Shown here: positions 1 through 11,340 of the stretch, one piece after another
Numbering within the stretch: position 1 is the stretch's first letter
How the letters are laid out: each line of letters opens with the position of its first letter
From: Semisulcospira habei
Taxonomy: Eukaryota; Mollusca; Gastropoda; Semisulcospiridae
Assembly: GCA_036245525.1 (NCBI GenBank)
Contig: BTPG01000004.1
Location: 216,469,126-216,533,125, forward strand
Length of the DNA stretch: 64,000 bases
Direction: 5' to 3'
Made by a program: the position numbers and the translations under genes
Notes under the pieces: model-generated
Seen by the model: the letters and a program-made list of their open reading frames with translations, nothing else
Databases searched by the model: none
What the model was told of the DNA's origin: nothing

Positions 1-146
1 GAACCCGGTAGCTCATTCTAGTAAATTCTCTTTCATATATATTAATAAGTTTGGTTACGTTTTCCTTTCTGTTTGGATGGGTTGTGCGAATTTGCTAGAT
101 TATTCTGGAAAGCTATAATACTATAAAAGACCATGCTAGAAAGCGT

Positions 147-292
147 GTACGGAAAGCACACAGTTAGGTTGACAGGAGATGGTCTAGCAGTAACCACAAC
201 TGTAATTAAACTATGGGGAACAAATTAGTTTAATTACAGTTGTGGTTACTGCTAGACCATCTCCTGTCAACCTAACTGTGTGCTTTCCGTAC
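147..292. repeat. Perfect 66-bp-arm palindrome
   Basis: The left arm (147-212) and right arm (227-292) are exact reverse complements over 66 bases, separated by a 14-base loop. No coding potential is visible. It is probably a foldback mobile element or a recent inverted duplication. It does not share sequence with the TTAA-bounded foldback family found elsewhere in the window. Confidence 0.95.
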
Positions 293-448
293 GGTAGCGG
301 CCCGTCGTTACGCAGACGTAAAAAAAAAAGTGTTTTGGGGGCGGTCAGACTGTACGCGCGCGTAATTCTCTATTGAGTGTCGAGACGAATTAAAGGCGCG
401 CTTTCACAAAAGCAATATTCAACTGTTCTGAGAAAATATTGCATTATG

Positions 449-496
449 TTAACTCATTCGCGGCCAGCCGCATCCGGATGCGGCTGGCCTCGGTTA
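449..496. repeat. Short TTAA-bounded hairpin (CCGGATGCGGC family)
   Basis: A TTAA-bounded palindrome with the core GCCGCATCCGGATGCGGC and the outer motif TTAACTCATTCG. Relatives with the same outer motif and a related core lie at 39105-39184 and 62513-62627. Confidence 0.75.
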
Positions 497-526
497 AACA
501 GGTCATGAAACTGCAACTGCCTATCG

Positions 527-762
527 ACTACGTACAGCAGCGTTGTAGGGTGGATGACTGACTCTGGACCTATGGACTACGTACAGCTGCGTTGTAGGGT
601 GGATGCCAGACCTTGACATATCGATGATGCACAGCGTTCTAAATATGGATGCCAGACCTTGGACTTATTGGCACCGCGGCGCGTTGTAGGGTGGATGCCA
701 GACCGTGCATCTATATAGATCGACTATGTACAGCGTTGTAGCGTGGATGCCAGACCTTGGAT
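527..762 (+). repeat. Minisatellite, about 5 units of ~48 bp
   Basis: About five degenerate tandem units share the core GTTGTAGGGTGGATGCCAGA, preceded by a GACTACGTACAGC-like motif. The third and fourth units are the most diverged. No gene is seen here. Confidence 0.8.
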
Positions 763-898
763 CAAACAAATATTGTGTTAATTGTTTTGTGCATCTTTTC
801 TGAGTGTGTATATACAAGCTTGAAATAACTGAGCAAAACTGAAGTGAACAATTTCATAGAACAATTTCCGAACTCTTTAAACGGTTAAACGTTTCGAT

Positions 899-1079
899 TT
901 AACACATTTAGCCCCAACGCCCTACAGCAGGAGGTGGATTGACCATGTGCCTTATTCAAGGATAGTGCCAGATTAGCTTGGCGCCATCAGGCGCCAAGCT
1001 AAACTGGCACTACCATCGCTTTATCATGGCAGCACCTCGAAAATTTGGAAAATGCAGCCAAAGGGGTTAAATGGGTTAA
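899..1079. mobile_element. TTAA-bounded foldback element, copy 1
   Basis: Starts TTAACACATTTAGCC and ends AATGGGTTAA. The central stem reads GTGCCAGATTAGCTTGGCGC and folds back on itself. This is the GATAATTCAAGGGTAGTGCC subfamily, with a decayed right arm. No protein is encoded, so it would be a non-autonomous element. Confidence 0.85.
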
Positions 1080-1097
1080 GGCGAGCTAGAACACTTC

Positions 1098-1335
1098 ACG
1101 CGTTCAGCAGGGCTTGCCAAAACAATCCTGCAAGGCACTGTGCAAGGAGGACGAAGGAGAGGAAGACAGAGGAAAAGATGAGAGGACAATATGTCAAAGT
1201 GGACGGGACTGAGGCTGGGTGATACGCTAAGAATGGCAGAGAACAGAGAGGAATGGAGGGAGCTGGTTGCCAAGTCATCAGTGGTGCCCCAAAGGTCGGC
1301 AAGACTACGGGATATAGATAGATAGATAGATATAT
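1098..1335 (+). pseudogene. LINE 3' end remnant with GATA tail
   Basis: Read from 1113, the + strand gives a typical C-terminal tail of a non-LTR retrotransposon ORF2: LAKTILQGTVQGGRRRGRQR, one in-frame stop (TGA near 1176), then a stretch containing MSKWTGLRLGD and EEWRELVAKSS. The coding trace ends next to a short GATAGATAGATAGATA run, as expected for a LINE whose 3' tail is a simple repeat. It is 5'-truncated and dead. Protein-like readings on the opposite strand here are shadows. Confidence 0.65.
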
Positions 1336-1483
1336 AGGACACTTTAGCGCAATGTGTTAGGTTTATGGACATATGCTTTAGTGTATATCATTAGAATCAG
1401 TATTTGTCTCGCCTGAACGCTCCGACGTGCTCATTCCCTTTCGCATAAGGGATCATTTTAACAGTTAAGTGTGATAGCAGTGT

Positions 1484-1801
1484 ATTGTTTGCCGCTACAA
1501 TGGAAAACTAAATGCATTCTCCGCTGTAACGGCAAACAATTAAACAATACGACCACTGGTCTGTATCACTGTGTGCATTTTCCTATTGGAGTACTGTGTG
1601 TAGTCGTAGATAGGTCAGTGTTTGCCGCTACAATGGAAAATATAATCTACATGTATTCTCCACTCTAGCGGCAAACAATCAATTCCGCTTGAACACTATG
1701 TGACACGTTGTGCTGTGTTAGCCGTCCAGTAAACAGTGTGTTGTTTGTCGCTACAGTGGAAAATAAACTACATTCTCCACTGTGACGGAAAACATTAAAC
1801 A
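1484..1801 (+). repeat. Three hairpin-bearing tandem monomers upstream of a LINE endonuclease
   Basis: Three related units (about 1484-1541, 1616-1680 and 1739-1801; spacing ~130 bp) each contain a stem from GTTTGCCGCTACAATGGAAA to an ATTCTCCACTGTAGCGGCAAAC-like sequence. A partial relative lies at about 11045-11090. They sit ahead of a LINE endonuclease fragment and may be 5' promoter monomers of that element; this is inference. Confidence 0.7.
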
Positions 1802-2299
1802 ACTAAGACCATTGGTTTGTATCGCTGTGCGCTAATTCCACTGGAATATTGTGATTAGTCGTCGAGAGTTTTCTATCACTACGTAATATACTCGACCGTG
1901 TCCTCACGCAATACTGTGCGGTGCGCAGAAACTATATTTATGCGCCCATTGTCACTCTCTGTGTTAAGGTCTTCATGTACTTACACTATGGAACACGAGT
2001 TTGTGGACACATAGGGCCTACATTACCGCCATTTTCAGAAGTTTGAGTGGCATGGATACTCTTATATCTGGATATTTAAGAATAACCTTTGATTGGCATT
2101 GCTGTATCGGGACACTGCGTGACGTTTGTGCACAGTACATAATTATCTCAGCCACGATAGTCCTGTAGTGACAATTTTAAGAACTATTGTTTGCTTTCTT
2201 GTTCTTAATTGTTATGTGATCTAACCTCTCTTTATGTCGTTAGTTACGATCCCCCCCCCCTCCCCCCCAAAAAAAAAAAAAAAGGAGCCGTACGCATGA

Positions 2300-2865
2300 A
2301 CACAGTAACCTTCAAATTGGGCACTTTAACATATACCATCTTTTTAACAAGGTGACTGATTTGAACGTTTTTCTAAGCAAGACTGAACCATTCCACCTAT
2401 TGGGTCTTAGTGAAACACGACTTAATTCTGACATAAACGATGAGGCCTTTCACGTACCTAACTTTAGCATCACTCGACGTGACCCGTGTGCACCTGGTCA
2501 GACTGGGCTTACCGTTTATATCCATAACTCAATCCAACACTTAGTAAAAAGGCGTGAGGACCTTGAAACTTCAGAAGTTGAGTGCATTTGGCTAGAATTT
2601 AAGTGTCCTAAAGCTAAACCAGTTTTTATAGGCTTCTGCTATCGTAATCCCTCAGCCAGTTTCGACTGGTATGACGAGCTCTTCCATGTAGGAGAAAATG
2701 TTGGCTTACCTAACAGCGACGTATTGCTACTGGGTGATTTTAATATAGATATGCTGAAGCCCCATATTTCATGGGATTGCATCACCACGCAAACTGACTT
2801 AGAACAGTGTAACGCACGCAGACTTTCCCCCAGTCGCACGTACAGATTCTCGCACAACAGACGCA
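2300..2865 (+). pseudogene. LINE A: apurinic endonuclease domain (ORF2 fragment)
   Basis: The reading frame contains the hallmarks of an APE-type endonuclease of a non-LTR retrotransposon: GHFNIYHLFNK, then LLGLSETRLN, GLTVYIHNSI, FIGFCYRNPS and LLLGDFNIDML. The conserved Glu of SETRLN and the Asp/Asn of GDFN are present. Coding similarity runs out near 2815, before the end of the domain, where the element is broken. A reverse transcriptase N-terminal piece of compatible type resumes at 6160, so an insertion or rearrangement separates the two. The upstream C-run and A-run (2250-2282) and the hairpin monomers may be its 5' UTR. Confidence 0.75.
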
Positions 2866-3980
2866 TACACCTCCACTGACTCAGACGGGCGCATTCACGC
2901 GGTAAAACTCAACACACGGGCTTCCTTTCTAACAAAGACGTTTATAACCAAACAATAAAAGAACGCTCAAAAGATTATCACAACTATGTACACCACACCT
3001 CTCCACTACAAGCACCTCAACACCACATACACACACCAATGTAAATGCCAGGCTAGGTAGCTGTCTCTCACAAACCAACCTGTTTTGGTGTTCTCGCGTG
3101 GTTACGTTCAGTCCTTTTCACGTCTAGGCGTGCAAGTCCTTTGTCGTACGTTCTCGAGTCGTCCCGTCTCTCGTACCATGGACGTCCTCGTTGCTCGCCC
3201 TGTAGCGCAGTCCTTGCTGTGATCCGGGTGTCTCGGCACCGGTCGCTCACTCCCTGAGTGAAGAGATGGAGAGATGCCCTCGCAATAGGTCCCTGGTGAC
3301 TGACGTCTCGGCGTCCGTCGCTCCAATCTCCAACAAGCACTATGAATAAATAATAACGTCCTAGTATCATAACACTTGCTAAACACACAACATATTAGAT
3401 AACATGAGATACATTACATAACCTGGCTGATACAAATAACTCACACGTTCATCCACACTCACGTGCTTCATACCCCGGCTACTTTCGTAACACCCCATAT
3501 TATTATCTCTGTCACTATCTTGAAACAGACTATAACCTAACATTCTCGCTATACGTTCTTTCATACACTGGAAAAGACTATACATAACCACGTGCTACCT
3601 TCATAACGACTTAGGTTTACACGCCTCACATTCCTTAGTTATCCATCTCTGTAAATAACTACATAGAAACCACCGGTTGCCTCAATGAATTCCAAACCAA
3701 CATAACATGAATCAAACCAGTCAACACTACCCAACCGAATTAACTCCTATTAACGCATACTATCTTTAACGCAGTAACCATTAATAATACATATAGAAAC
3801 ATACCTGAAGTCTAGGTTTCAGAGTCTTGGAATACGGGCTAAGATATCTCACACACGTATACAGACCAAGGGGAGTTACTCAGCGCTGGACAGACAAACA
3901 GTTAGATCCCCTGCCCACGCCTATCAGGCACCCAATCGCCAGCCCACAGAGAAATACACAAGTATAGAGCAAGACGATCA
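2866..3980. other. Non-coding stretch between LINE fragments, with a SINE-like module
   Basis: No gene is recognised. About 3845-3925 resembles the reverse complement of about 28821-28905, sharing TTACTCAGCGCTGGACA, GTTAGATCCC and CCTATCAGGCAC. That second site adjoins a tRNA-like SINE head. The rest is AT-rich sequence without an assignable repeat. Confidence 0.5.
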
Positions 3981-3984
3981 TCTT

Positions 3985-5915
3985 AGCGCTATGAAAGCTC
4001 TACGACCCTGCCAGACCCAGCACAACCCCTCTCTTTTCTTCTGACGGCTTCACCTTCCTGAAGGACAAAGGCAGCATCACTGAGCGCTGGAGAGAACACT
4101 TCTCAAATCTGCTCAACCTGCCTTCCACTGTCGACCCGCGACCCTGGACATGATTACTCAGAAGCCGACACTGGATGACCTTGACCTCCCGTCCCACCCT
4201 GGACGAGGTCATGAAAGCGATCAACCAGACTAGCTCCAGCAAGGCTGCGGGCATGGACGGCATCCCCGCAGAGCTCTTCAAAGCAGCTGGGCCTGCGACC
4301 ATTGATGCATTCCTCAACATTCTGACATGCATCTGGGCAGAGGAGAACATGCCACAGGAATTCAGAGATGCTACAATCGTCTCCCTGTTCAAGAACAAGG
4401 GCAGCAAAGCAGACTGTGCTAATAACCGAGGGATCTCACTCTGGTTCATTGCTGGCAAGATCCTCGCGAGAGTCATTCTCAACCACCTGATCAGCTCGGT
4501 ATCTGGGGAAGCACTTCCAGAGGCTCAGTGTGGCTTCAGACCCGGCAGCAGCACAGTCGATATGGTCTTCTCTGTGAGACAGGTCCAGGAAAAATGCATT
4601 GAGCAGCACATGGACCTCTACGCCGTCTTCATAGACCTGACCAAAGCATTCGACACCATGAACAGAGAAGCGCTTTGGGTCATCCTCGCAAAGCTCGGCT
4701 GCCCCAGGATGTTCACCAATATTATCCGCCTCTTCCATGATGGAATGGTAGGAGTTGTCCAGTCAAACGGCGACACATTCGCACCCTTCGACATGTCCAA
4801 TGGTGTGAAACAAGGTTCTTTTCTTGCCCCGGTTATGTTCAACCTGTTCTTCACGTGTGTCCTGACCCATGCAGTATGCGACCTTGAGAAGGGAGTGTAC
4901 CTAAAGTACAGACTAGATGGCTCTCTCTTCGACTGAACGCCAGGACTAAGACCATCGAGAGACTGATCCTTGAGGCGCTGTTTGCCGATGACTGTGCGCT
5001 GATGGCGCACACGGTGTCTGACCTCCAAACCATCGTCAACAGGTTCACGGAAGCCTCTCGACTGTTTGGTCTCACCATCAGTCTCAACAAGACCGAGGTC
5101 CTGCACCAACCAGCCCCAGGCACAAGAGCACCCCCACCCAAAGTGTATATTGAATACACCGAGCTGAAGACTGTCGACCAGTTAAGATACCTGGGGAGCA
5201 TCATCTCTTCTGACGGTACTATCGACAAGGAAATCGCAGCTCGCATCAGCAAAGCCAGCCAAGCCCTGGGTCGTCTGCGCGCTCGTGTGTTGAATAACAA
5301 CAACGTCAAGCTCTCCACCAAGATCAAGTCTACAAGGCAGTAGTCCTCTCTAGTCTCCTCTACGGCTGTGAGTCATGGACGCTGTACAGAAAGCACCTCA
5401 AGCAGCTTGAACGTTTCCACATTAGATCCCTTCGCTCACTCATTAGCATCAAATGGCAAGACAAGGTGACAAACCTGGAAGTCCTGGACAATGCTGGTGT
5501 AGTGAGTGTTGAAGCCTTGATCTTAAAGACTCAACTTCGCTGGACAGGTCATGTCATACGCATGAATGATTCTCGCATGCTACGCCAACTTCTGTATGGC
5601 GCACTCTCGAAAGGCCATAGGAAGCAAAGACGGCCGAAGAAACGCTTCAAAGACTGCATAAAAGACAGCCTCAAGTACTGCGTCTTCTCGGTAAAGGAGC
5701 TTGAAGCACAAGCCCAAGACAGATCTGGCTGGCGTGCTGCAACCAGGAAAGCCTGCACGCTCTTTGAACACAATTGGCGTGAAAAAATCACCAGTGCCAG
5801 AGCTCGCAGAAAGACAGCGTCGACTCTCCCCACAGCTACGTTCCAGTGCCCCCATTCCCATCGCAGATGTGGCTCCAGGATTTGCTTGGCCAGCCACACC
5901 CGAACCCACAAATAG
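3985..5915 (+). pseudogene. LINE B: reverse transcriptase and C-terminal region, frameshifted
   Basis: A 5'-truncated non-LTR retrotransposon. The reading starts with KALYDPARPS and LKDKGSITERW. The reverse transcriptase follows: KAAGMDGIPAELFKAA (near 4240), NNRGISLWFIAGKILARVI, AQCGFRPGSSTVDMV, FIDLTKAFDTMNREALW, SNGVKQGSFLAPVMF and, after a shift near 4930, ALFADDCALMAH. A second break lies near 5340 and a final open stretch covers 5466-5915. That last part carries LRWTGHVIRM and a C-terminal zinc-finger-like C-x-H motif (FQCPHSHRRC, SHTRTHK). The FADD catalytic motif is intact, but the ORF is broken in at least two places. It appears to separate the two pieces of LINE A. Confidence 0.8.
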
Positions 5916-6159
5916 AAGTCATGCACAATGACGACATCATCGGCTTTCGATGGTCTACCCATTATTATTACCGGCGTGCTTAATAAACACGCCCTCTTAC
6001 GACAAAAAGCGGGTTACAAAACAAAAACAAAAGAAACAACCACACACGTTACCGCCTTGGCTAAGGCAAGGAATAGTCCAAGCCATGTAACTAAGAAATG
6101 GCTTACGCAGGCAAAAGCACTTTGACGAATGTTTTGTTTTTTTTTTAAAACACGTAGCC

Positions 6160-6853
6160 GCGTGAAGTCGATGGTCCGCAGGGCTCAGAAGTCTCTCCTT
6201 GAACGTATGATTAAAGAAGGCCGAGCTAATGCCGCACTCTGGTGCGCAGTTAATCTTGTCATCCGAGGTAGCATCAAGAAATCGACAGCCATTCCTTCTA
6301 GCATTACTGCAGAAACCTTTAACAAACATTTTATGTCTGTCGCTGAGTCAATCACACCCTCTAATGACAATACGCCGTACACATGCCCTGAGGTAATACT
6401 TAACTTCTGCAAGTTAAAGACTGATGGAAAAAAATTTTCTATACCGCCTCTAGCTATATATGACGTAGGAAAGCTAATCGGGTCATTAGTAAACAAAATA
6501 TCATCGGGTCCTGACGAGATTAGCTCTAAAATCCTCCCACTTTCCCTTCCCTATATAGTAGAATCCTTAACACATATCTATAATTTATGCATTGAACAAA
6601 ACATTTTTACCGGCTGAACTAAAACAAGCTAAGGTTATACCTTACCGAAATCAAAATATCTAACAGATGTTAATAATTACAGACCCATTTCATTATTATC
6701 CAGGCTAGCCAAACCTCTCGAGAGACACATACACAAGCACCTCTACGAGTATTTGGAAAACCGCGGTCTTCTGCGCATATTCCAGTCCGGCTTTCGCCCA
6801 AAACACTCATGTCACACAGTACTAACTAGACTCAGTCTTCTCTCTGTCGTGTA
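6160..6853 (+). pseudogene. LINE A: linker and N-terminal reverse transcriptase fragment
   Basis: Reads FNKHFMSVAESITPSNDNT, then KISSGPDEISSKILP, and after a frameshift near 6617 NNYRPISLLSRLAKPLERHI and FQSGFRPKHSCHTVLTRLSL. These are reverse transcriptase motifs 0-2 of a CR1/Jockey-group LINE. The trace stops at 6853, before the catalytic YADD motif. It is probably the continuation of the endonuclease fragment at 2300-2865. Confidence 0.7.
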
Positions 6854-6945
6854 GCCAGCCGTGACGCCCTAGTCATTGAATAGAGGATACTGAAACAGAA
6901 TCCGTTTTCTGATTGCTGTTTTTTTTCTGTAAACTGTGAATATTA

Positions 6946-7409
6946 AGTGAAAAGAAAAGGGGAGACTGCCAGTGCTAATATTTTAGGAAGGTTACAAAGT
7001 AAAGTAGGTTATAGCACTGTCAGGGGAGAGAAATGTGCATGATCGACCAGTGATCATAGATCTACTGTGGCCAAAGCACCAAAAAAAAGATAGGAAAGAG
7101 AGGGGGCGCTAAGAAAGTGACTGAAAGCAATGCATATGAAAGCCCCCCCCCCCCCCCCCCCCGAAGGGGGGCGTATCACATATCCACTGTTCCAGCCACT
7201 CAGTGCAAGGGGGGTCCAGATATTTAGCCGGTGTGGACAGCTGTTTCGGTCACTTTCTTAGCGCCCCCTCTCTTTCCTATCTTTTTTTTTTTTTTTTTTT
7301 TTTTGTGCTTTGGCCACAGTAGATCTATGATCACTGGTCGATCATGCACATTTCTCTCCCCTGACAGTGCTATAACCTACTTTACTTTGTAACCTTCCTG
7401 TGAATATTA
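6946..7409. mobile_element. Inverted-repeat element with ~140-bp arms
   Basis: Arms 6985-7121 and 7249-7399 are near-perfect reverse complements, differing mainly in the length of an A/T run. The centre contains a 20-base C run (7143-7162). TGTGAATATTA occurs on both sides (6935-6945 and 7399-7409), compatible with an 11-bp target duplication, although part of that motif can also be read as an extension of the arms. No protein is encoded. Confidence 0.8.
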
Positions 7410-8035
7410 ATTTTATTATGTAAGATTTTGTGAACTGTGATCTTTAAACTACCTTATTCTGCTGGCTGTGAGTAGTATGGTGTATTATGGTGTCGCGGTT
7501 GCGGAATTGTGATATATTCAACTGTACACGTGGACATGCTCCATATCTCCTATTGTTTGTATCGTGCTGTGACAGAGTGGATTCCTGACTGTGTCTGATG
7601 ACAGCATCTTCGTACGAGGTAACCTTAAACTCTCTAACTAACATTGAAATAAACGCTTTAAAAAAATGTGGTTGTGAGTTCACGTGTATCTATTCTGACT
7701 TCTACTATTGCAAAAATCAAATCGTTGTCAGCTTGTGGTTAATGCAGTCCGTTGGTGAACACCCTGTTGCCAGTGTATCGGGAACAAGTACTTATTACCA
7801 TGGATCTAGGCGGCCAATGTTTGTTTTTGGGCTTACTGACTCTGTGATAAGTTGCTGTATCGTCTCCACCTCCACACCTGACTCCACTCCAGACAGCCTT
7901 GTTGACACGTTGGCACTTCCTGAGGGGTGCCATAATGTTTTGCTGATACCATCGCCCTCCACACCCACCCCTGTGTTTAAACTCTCTGAAGACGGTTTTG
8001 AGTGCCACGTTACAGCATACCAGGAAGTCTGAGTC

Positions 8036-9947
8036 ATGATGGCATCTCAGTCTTCATCCCTCTCCTTGAGTGTCGTGACGCAATGCCCCACCACCCCCAC
8101 CAACCCCTTCAAGAGAGATAAGCCGGTGCTAAAGGATACTGCGTGCGGCCATCAAACACGGTTCTACAGCAACGGCCTCACAGGCGTCATCACTCTCAAG
8201 CGCTGGCGAACTGCCCTTTACCACCGCTACCTGCACCTGCTCCAGGCTAGAGGGGGCTACACTGTAATCTGGAAAGACACAGACCACAGAAATGAACCGG
8301 TCGAGTGTGGAGAAATTTATCTGGACTGTTCAACCCCTGCCCTTCCTGACGACCTGGGCAAAACGTTCATTCAGGTCAGGGGAGACGAAAAGCCCAAAAT
8401 AACAATAACACTTTACTTTCACGTGCGACGCAAGACCGGAGGCACGTGCCTCATACAGGGGCATAACAAGGACGCGTGGGTGGTCAGTGAGTACGAGTCC
8501 CTGTGTACATTCGTACAGCAGCTAAAGGATGGCTGCGCGGACCCGGCGGAAAATGTGCCTGTGGACATGCCTGTGGGCGTGTCTAGGGATCGACAAATCG
8601 GCTCCACCCCCCACCCCCACCCCCCCCCCCCCCCCCCCCCCGATTGTAACACTCCCAGACACATCTCCCAGTACCTCAAACGAGCCAGAACCTGAGTGCT
8701 CAGCAAAGGCTTCAGATCTCCTCCTACAGCTGTTTCCCCTAAGTGCATCACAAGTGGGTGACTGTAACCCTGTGTCCCCGTCAGCCCTTCAGCGCTCTAA
8801 CACTGAGCCCCCCAACACTAATCCCATGCCCGAGGCACTGACTGTTTCCATTGGCAATATCTCTCCAGCTCACAGTGCTACGATCAGCGGTCAGACCTCC
8901 ACCCTTCTCTTTACCCCATCTCCTCCCCCGTCCCCTGGCGAGACACTTCAACGGGATTATCGCCTCTCATCCACCCTCACTAATGTGCTTCTGGCCAGTC
9001 ATCCGTTACCCTCGTAGCCAGTCCTATCGTCTTGTACACAGCATCTATCAGTGACCTCACCCAAGAGGGCGTGTCCTCGGCCCGGGCTCCGGTCGCCTGC
9101 ACTGAGGAGGGCACTGCTAGCTGTGAACTAGCTACTGGGTGCAGCGACTCAAAGCCTACCATCAGGCTGCTAATGCCCCGACTTGCTTCTGTCGAGTCCC
9201 TGCAACAGGAGTTGTATCATCTCCAATCCAAAACGCAGGAAAGACTGGACCAGTTAGAAAACCGAGTGCGTGAAATCTCAGTGACGGTAGCCAGTGATCT
9301 GCAGATGTCTGAGTCCTTTGTACGCAACAAACTTTCCCAGTTACAGGACCAACTGACCGAGCTGTCTGACTCTCACTGCCACCTACACGACACACTGCAG
9401 GGCCTTAACTCTGCGCATGACAGTGACACCTACTTCATCCATGACGTGCGCGGTCACGTGGAAAGATTGGAAGCTGTAGTCCCTAGCCACAAACTTGCTC
9501 AGCTCAACAATCAGCTCAACGAGTCAGTGCCTGAGGAAACGCCTGCCCCTCCCCCTCTCACTGACGGCGCTAAGGGGATTACCGACGGTGGTGGTGTAAA
9601 CCCTGCTACCGCAGGTGGTGAAGTGATCTCGGTAAGGATTACCCCTCCGAAAAACGTCAGCTCGTCAAGTACCCGGAAGGATCAGGCCTCTGGCGGTCTG
9701 CTGATAACGGTCCACGCGCCCCCGAAAGAGGCTGAGATCAGCGGTGCAGGTGAACGTGACCATGCTGAGAGGAACGGTACTCGGATATAACGGCGTAAAA
9801 CCACAAACCCTCATACGCCCTCCTCCAAGCGAAGAGATCCTCACACATCATGTCATGGCGGATACCACAACACTCGTTATAGGATGCTCTGTCCTGCGTA
9901 ACGTTAAGGGAGAAAAAATGACAATGTGCCAGGGTGAGAGGGTGTAG
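8036..9947 (+). pseudogene. LINE ORF1, N-terminal and coiled-coil part (frameshifted)
   Basis: The ORF1-like protein of a CR1-group LINE. The first open part (8036-8600) has a ~150-residue domain with LKRWRTALYHRYLHLLQ, LGKTFIQVRGDE and GGTCLIQGHNKDAWVVSEY. The same domain occurs in an antisense copy at 25117-25839. A 22-base C run (about 8620-8641) marks a shift into the 8529-9017 frame, which reads TSPSTSNEPEPECSAKASD. A further break near 9017-9032 leads to a coiled-coil-like segment (VESLQQELYHLQSKTQERLD and following heptads, 9180-9500). After 9744 a third frame reads TTTLVIGCSVLRNV, the nucleophile region of an SGNH esterase, and ends at a TAG at 9945. An upstream open frame (7598-8032) has no recognisable match and may be 5' UTR. 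Confidence 0.65.
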
Positions 9948-10910
9948 GTCATTTCTGTGTCGGGCCTGCAAACCTCCTACCTGACTGACATAAAGCAGGC
10001 GCCGTCACCCCGCGTACAACTGGTCACCTTCCACGTGGGGGTAAACGACTGCAAGCAGCGGGAGATCACCAGCCGGCAGTGGGAGAAGCTGGTTACAGCC
10101 TGCATAACGGCGTTCCCCAAAGCACGAGTCCAGGCCTCTTCCATCTTGCCTGCTGGGCAGGGAAGAAATTCGCGTTTAAATCAGCGTATCTTCCCGTCCA
10201 ACGCCAACCTGTACCACGTGGCGAAAAAGTTGGGCGCTTCCTCTATAGACAACACCGGCATCTTTCACACGGCAAATGGTCTACCTCGCAAGGCGCTGTA
10301 CCGGGTGGACAACAATGGCCGGCTTGACCCTATCCACCCGTCCCACGTGGGCACGCGGAGGCTGGCTGGTAACATCAAACACGGCGGCGACGATGGTCAC
10401 CGAACAACCTCTCAACGGGACGCTACATCTCCTAATGTAACAACCGCTAAGCAGCTTTACTCAGACATTGCTGCGGGGCGGGCACCGGTGGATTTGTCAT
10501 CCGCTGTTCAGAAGCACGATCAGCAACAGCAGCCAAAACAGCGATGCCCAAAACAGGAGCAAAATGAGCTACAGCAGCAGCAACTACAACTAGAACAGCG
10601 TCAACTTCCGCAACAGCAACAACAGGAACCACAAGAGCAGCACCTACAACTACAGCCCATTCAGGAGCATCAAGATACATCAGTTGTTGCCCCCGACTGG
10701 CTGCAGCAACAGCAACTGATGTATCCGCCTGTGACACCGTGGCAGCACCAACCTCTCCCTAGCGGTGCTCACTGGACTAATTACCCACCATCTTCCGTTC
10801 ACCAGCAACCAGGAAATGGAACGTATGTCCCGTACTACCCGAACTACCCAGCGTCCATTATCGGTGGCGCCCAGTGGGCGCAGTTTGTGAACGGTGTGCG
10901 TGCGTACTAG
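9948..10910 (+). pseudogene. LINE ORF1, SGNH-esterase and Gln-rich C-terminus
   Basis: In frame with the 9744-9947 segment across a single TAG stop. It reads SGLQTSYLTDIKQ, then VTFHVGVNDCKQREI (a GxND block of SGNH hydrolases) and a C-terminal DPIHPSHVGTRRLAGNI, in which the D..H pair matches the catalytic Asp/His block. A Gln-rich tail follows (about 10510-10740) and then a Pro/Tyr-rich end. Esterase-type ORF1 proteins are known from CR1-clade LINEs. The single stop could be decay or a sequencing error. ORF2 is almost absent downstream, so this copy is internally deleted. Confidence 0.7.
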
Positions 10911-11074
10911 GCTGTGCAGTCGTACATTATTCCCTACTCACTACTCACTAAAAAGTGCATTGGAGTGTGCGTTTATCTCCTGTGCCCACCTGTGAGTACA
11001 CTATGTAATCTCGTTGGGCCTATCTGCATTCTTTGTTGATCAACAGTGTGTTGTTGCCGCTAGTAAAGTGAAAG

Positions 11075-11340
11075 TAAACTTGTATTTCCTAATCCGGAGC
11101 AGTCAACCGACCAAAAGCTCAAGGCACTGAACATACTACCTCTAAAGGATCACTTTCTGTTCAATATGGGTGTGCTAATGTACAAGCTGCATAAGCAATT
11201 ATGTCATATGTATCTGAGTTCCTTTTTCTCAGAGCAATCCCCCAAAACTTCTAGGCAGGGACAACAATTCAGGGTCCTTCTCCCTCGTATTGATTTACTC
11301 AAAACCAGTTTGTCCTACTCAGGAAGTTCATGCTGGTATT
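11075..11340 (+). pseudogene. LINE ORF2 C-terminal fragment
   Basis: Read in the 11166 frame, extended upstream, it gives LKALNILPLKDHFLFNMGVL, then LCHMYLSSFFSEQ and LPRIDLLKTSLSYSGSSCW. This pattern is typical of the extreme C-terminus of CR1/Jockey-type ORF2 proteins. It directly abuts another LINE tail near 11340. It may be the residual 3' end of the element whose ORF1 lies just upstream. Confidence 0.6.

Noticed and set aside
7598..8032. A 144-codon open frame ahead of ORF1
   Set aside because: No motif or repeat of it is found elsewhere in the window, and it starts in AT-rich sequence next to an inverted-repeat element. It is probably LINE 5' UTR.
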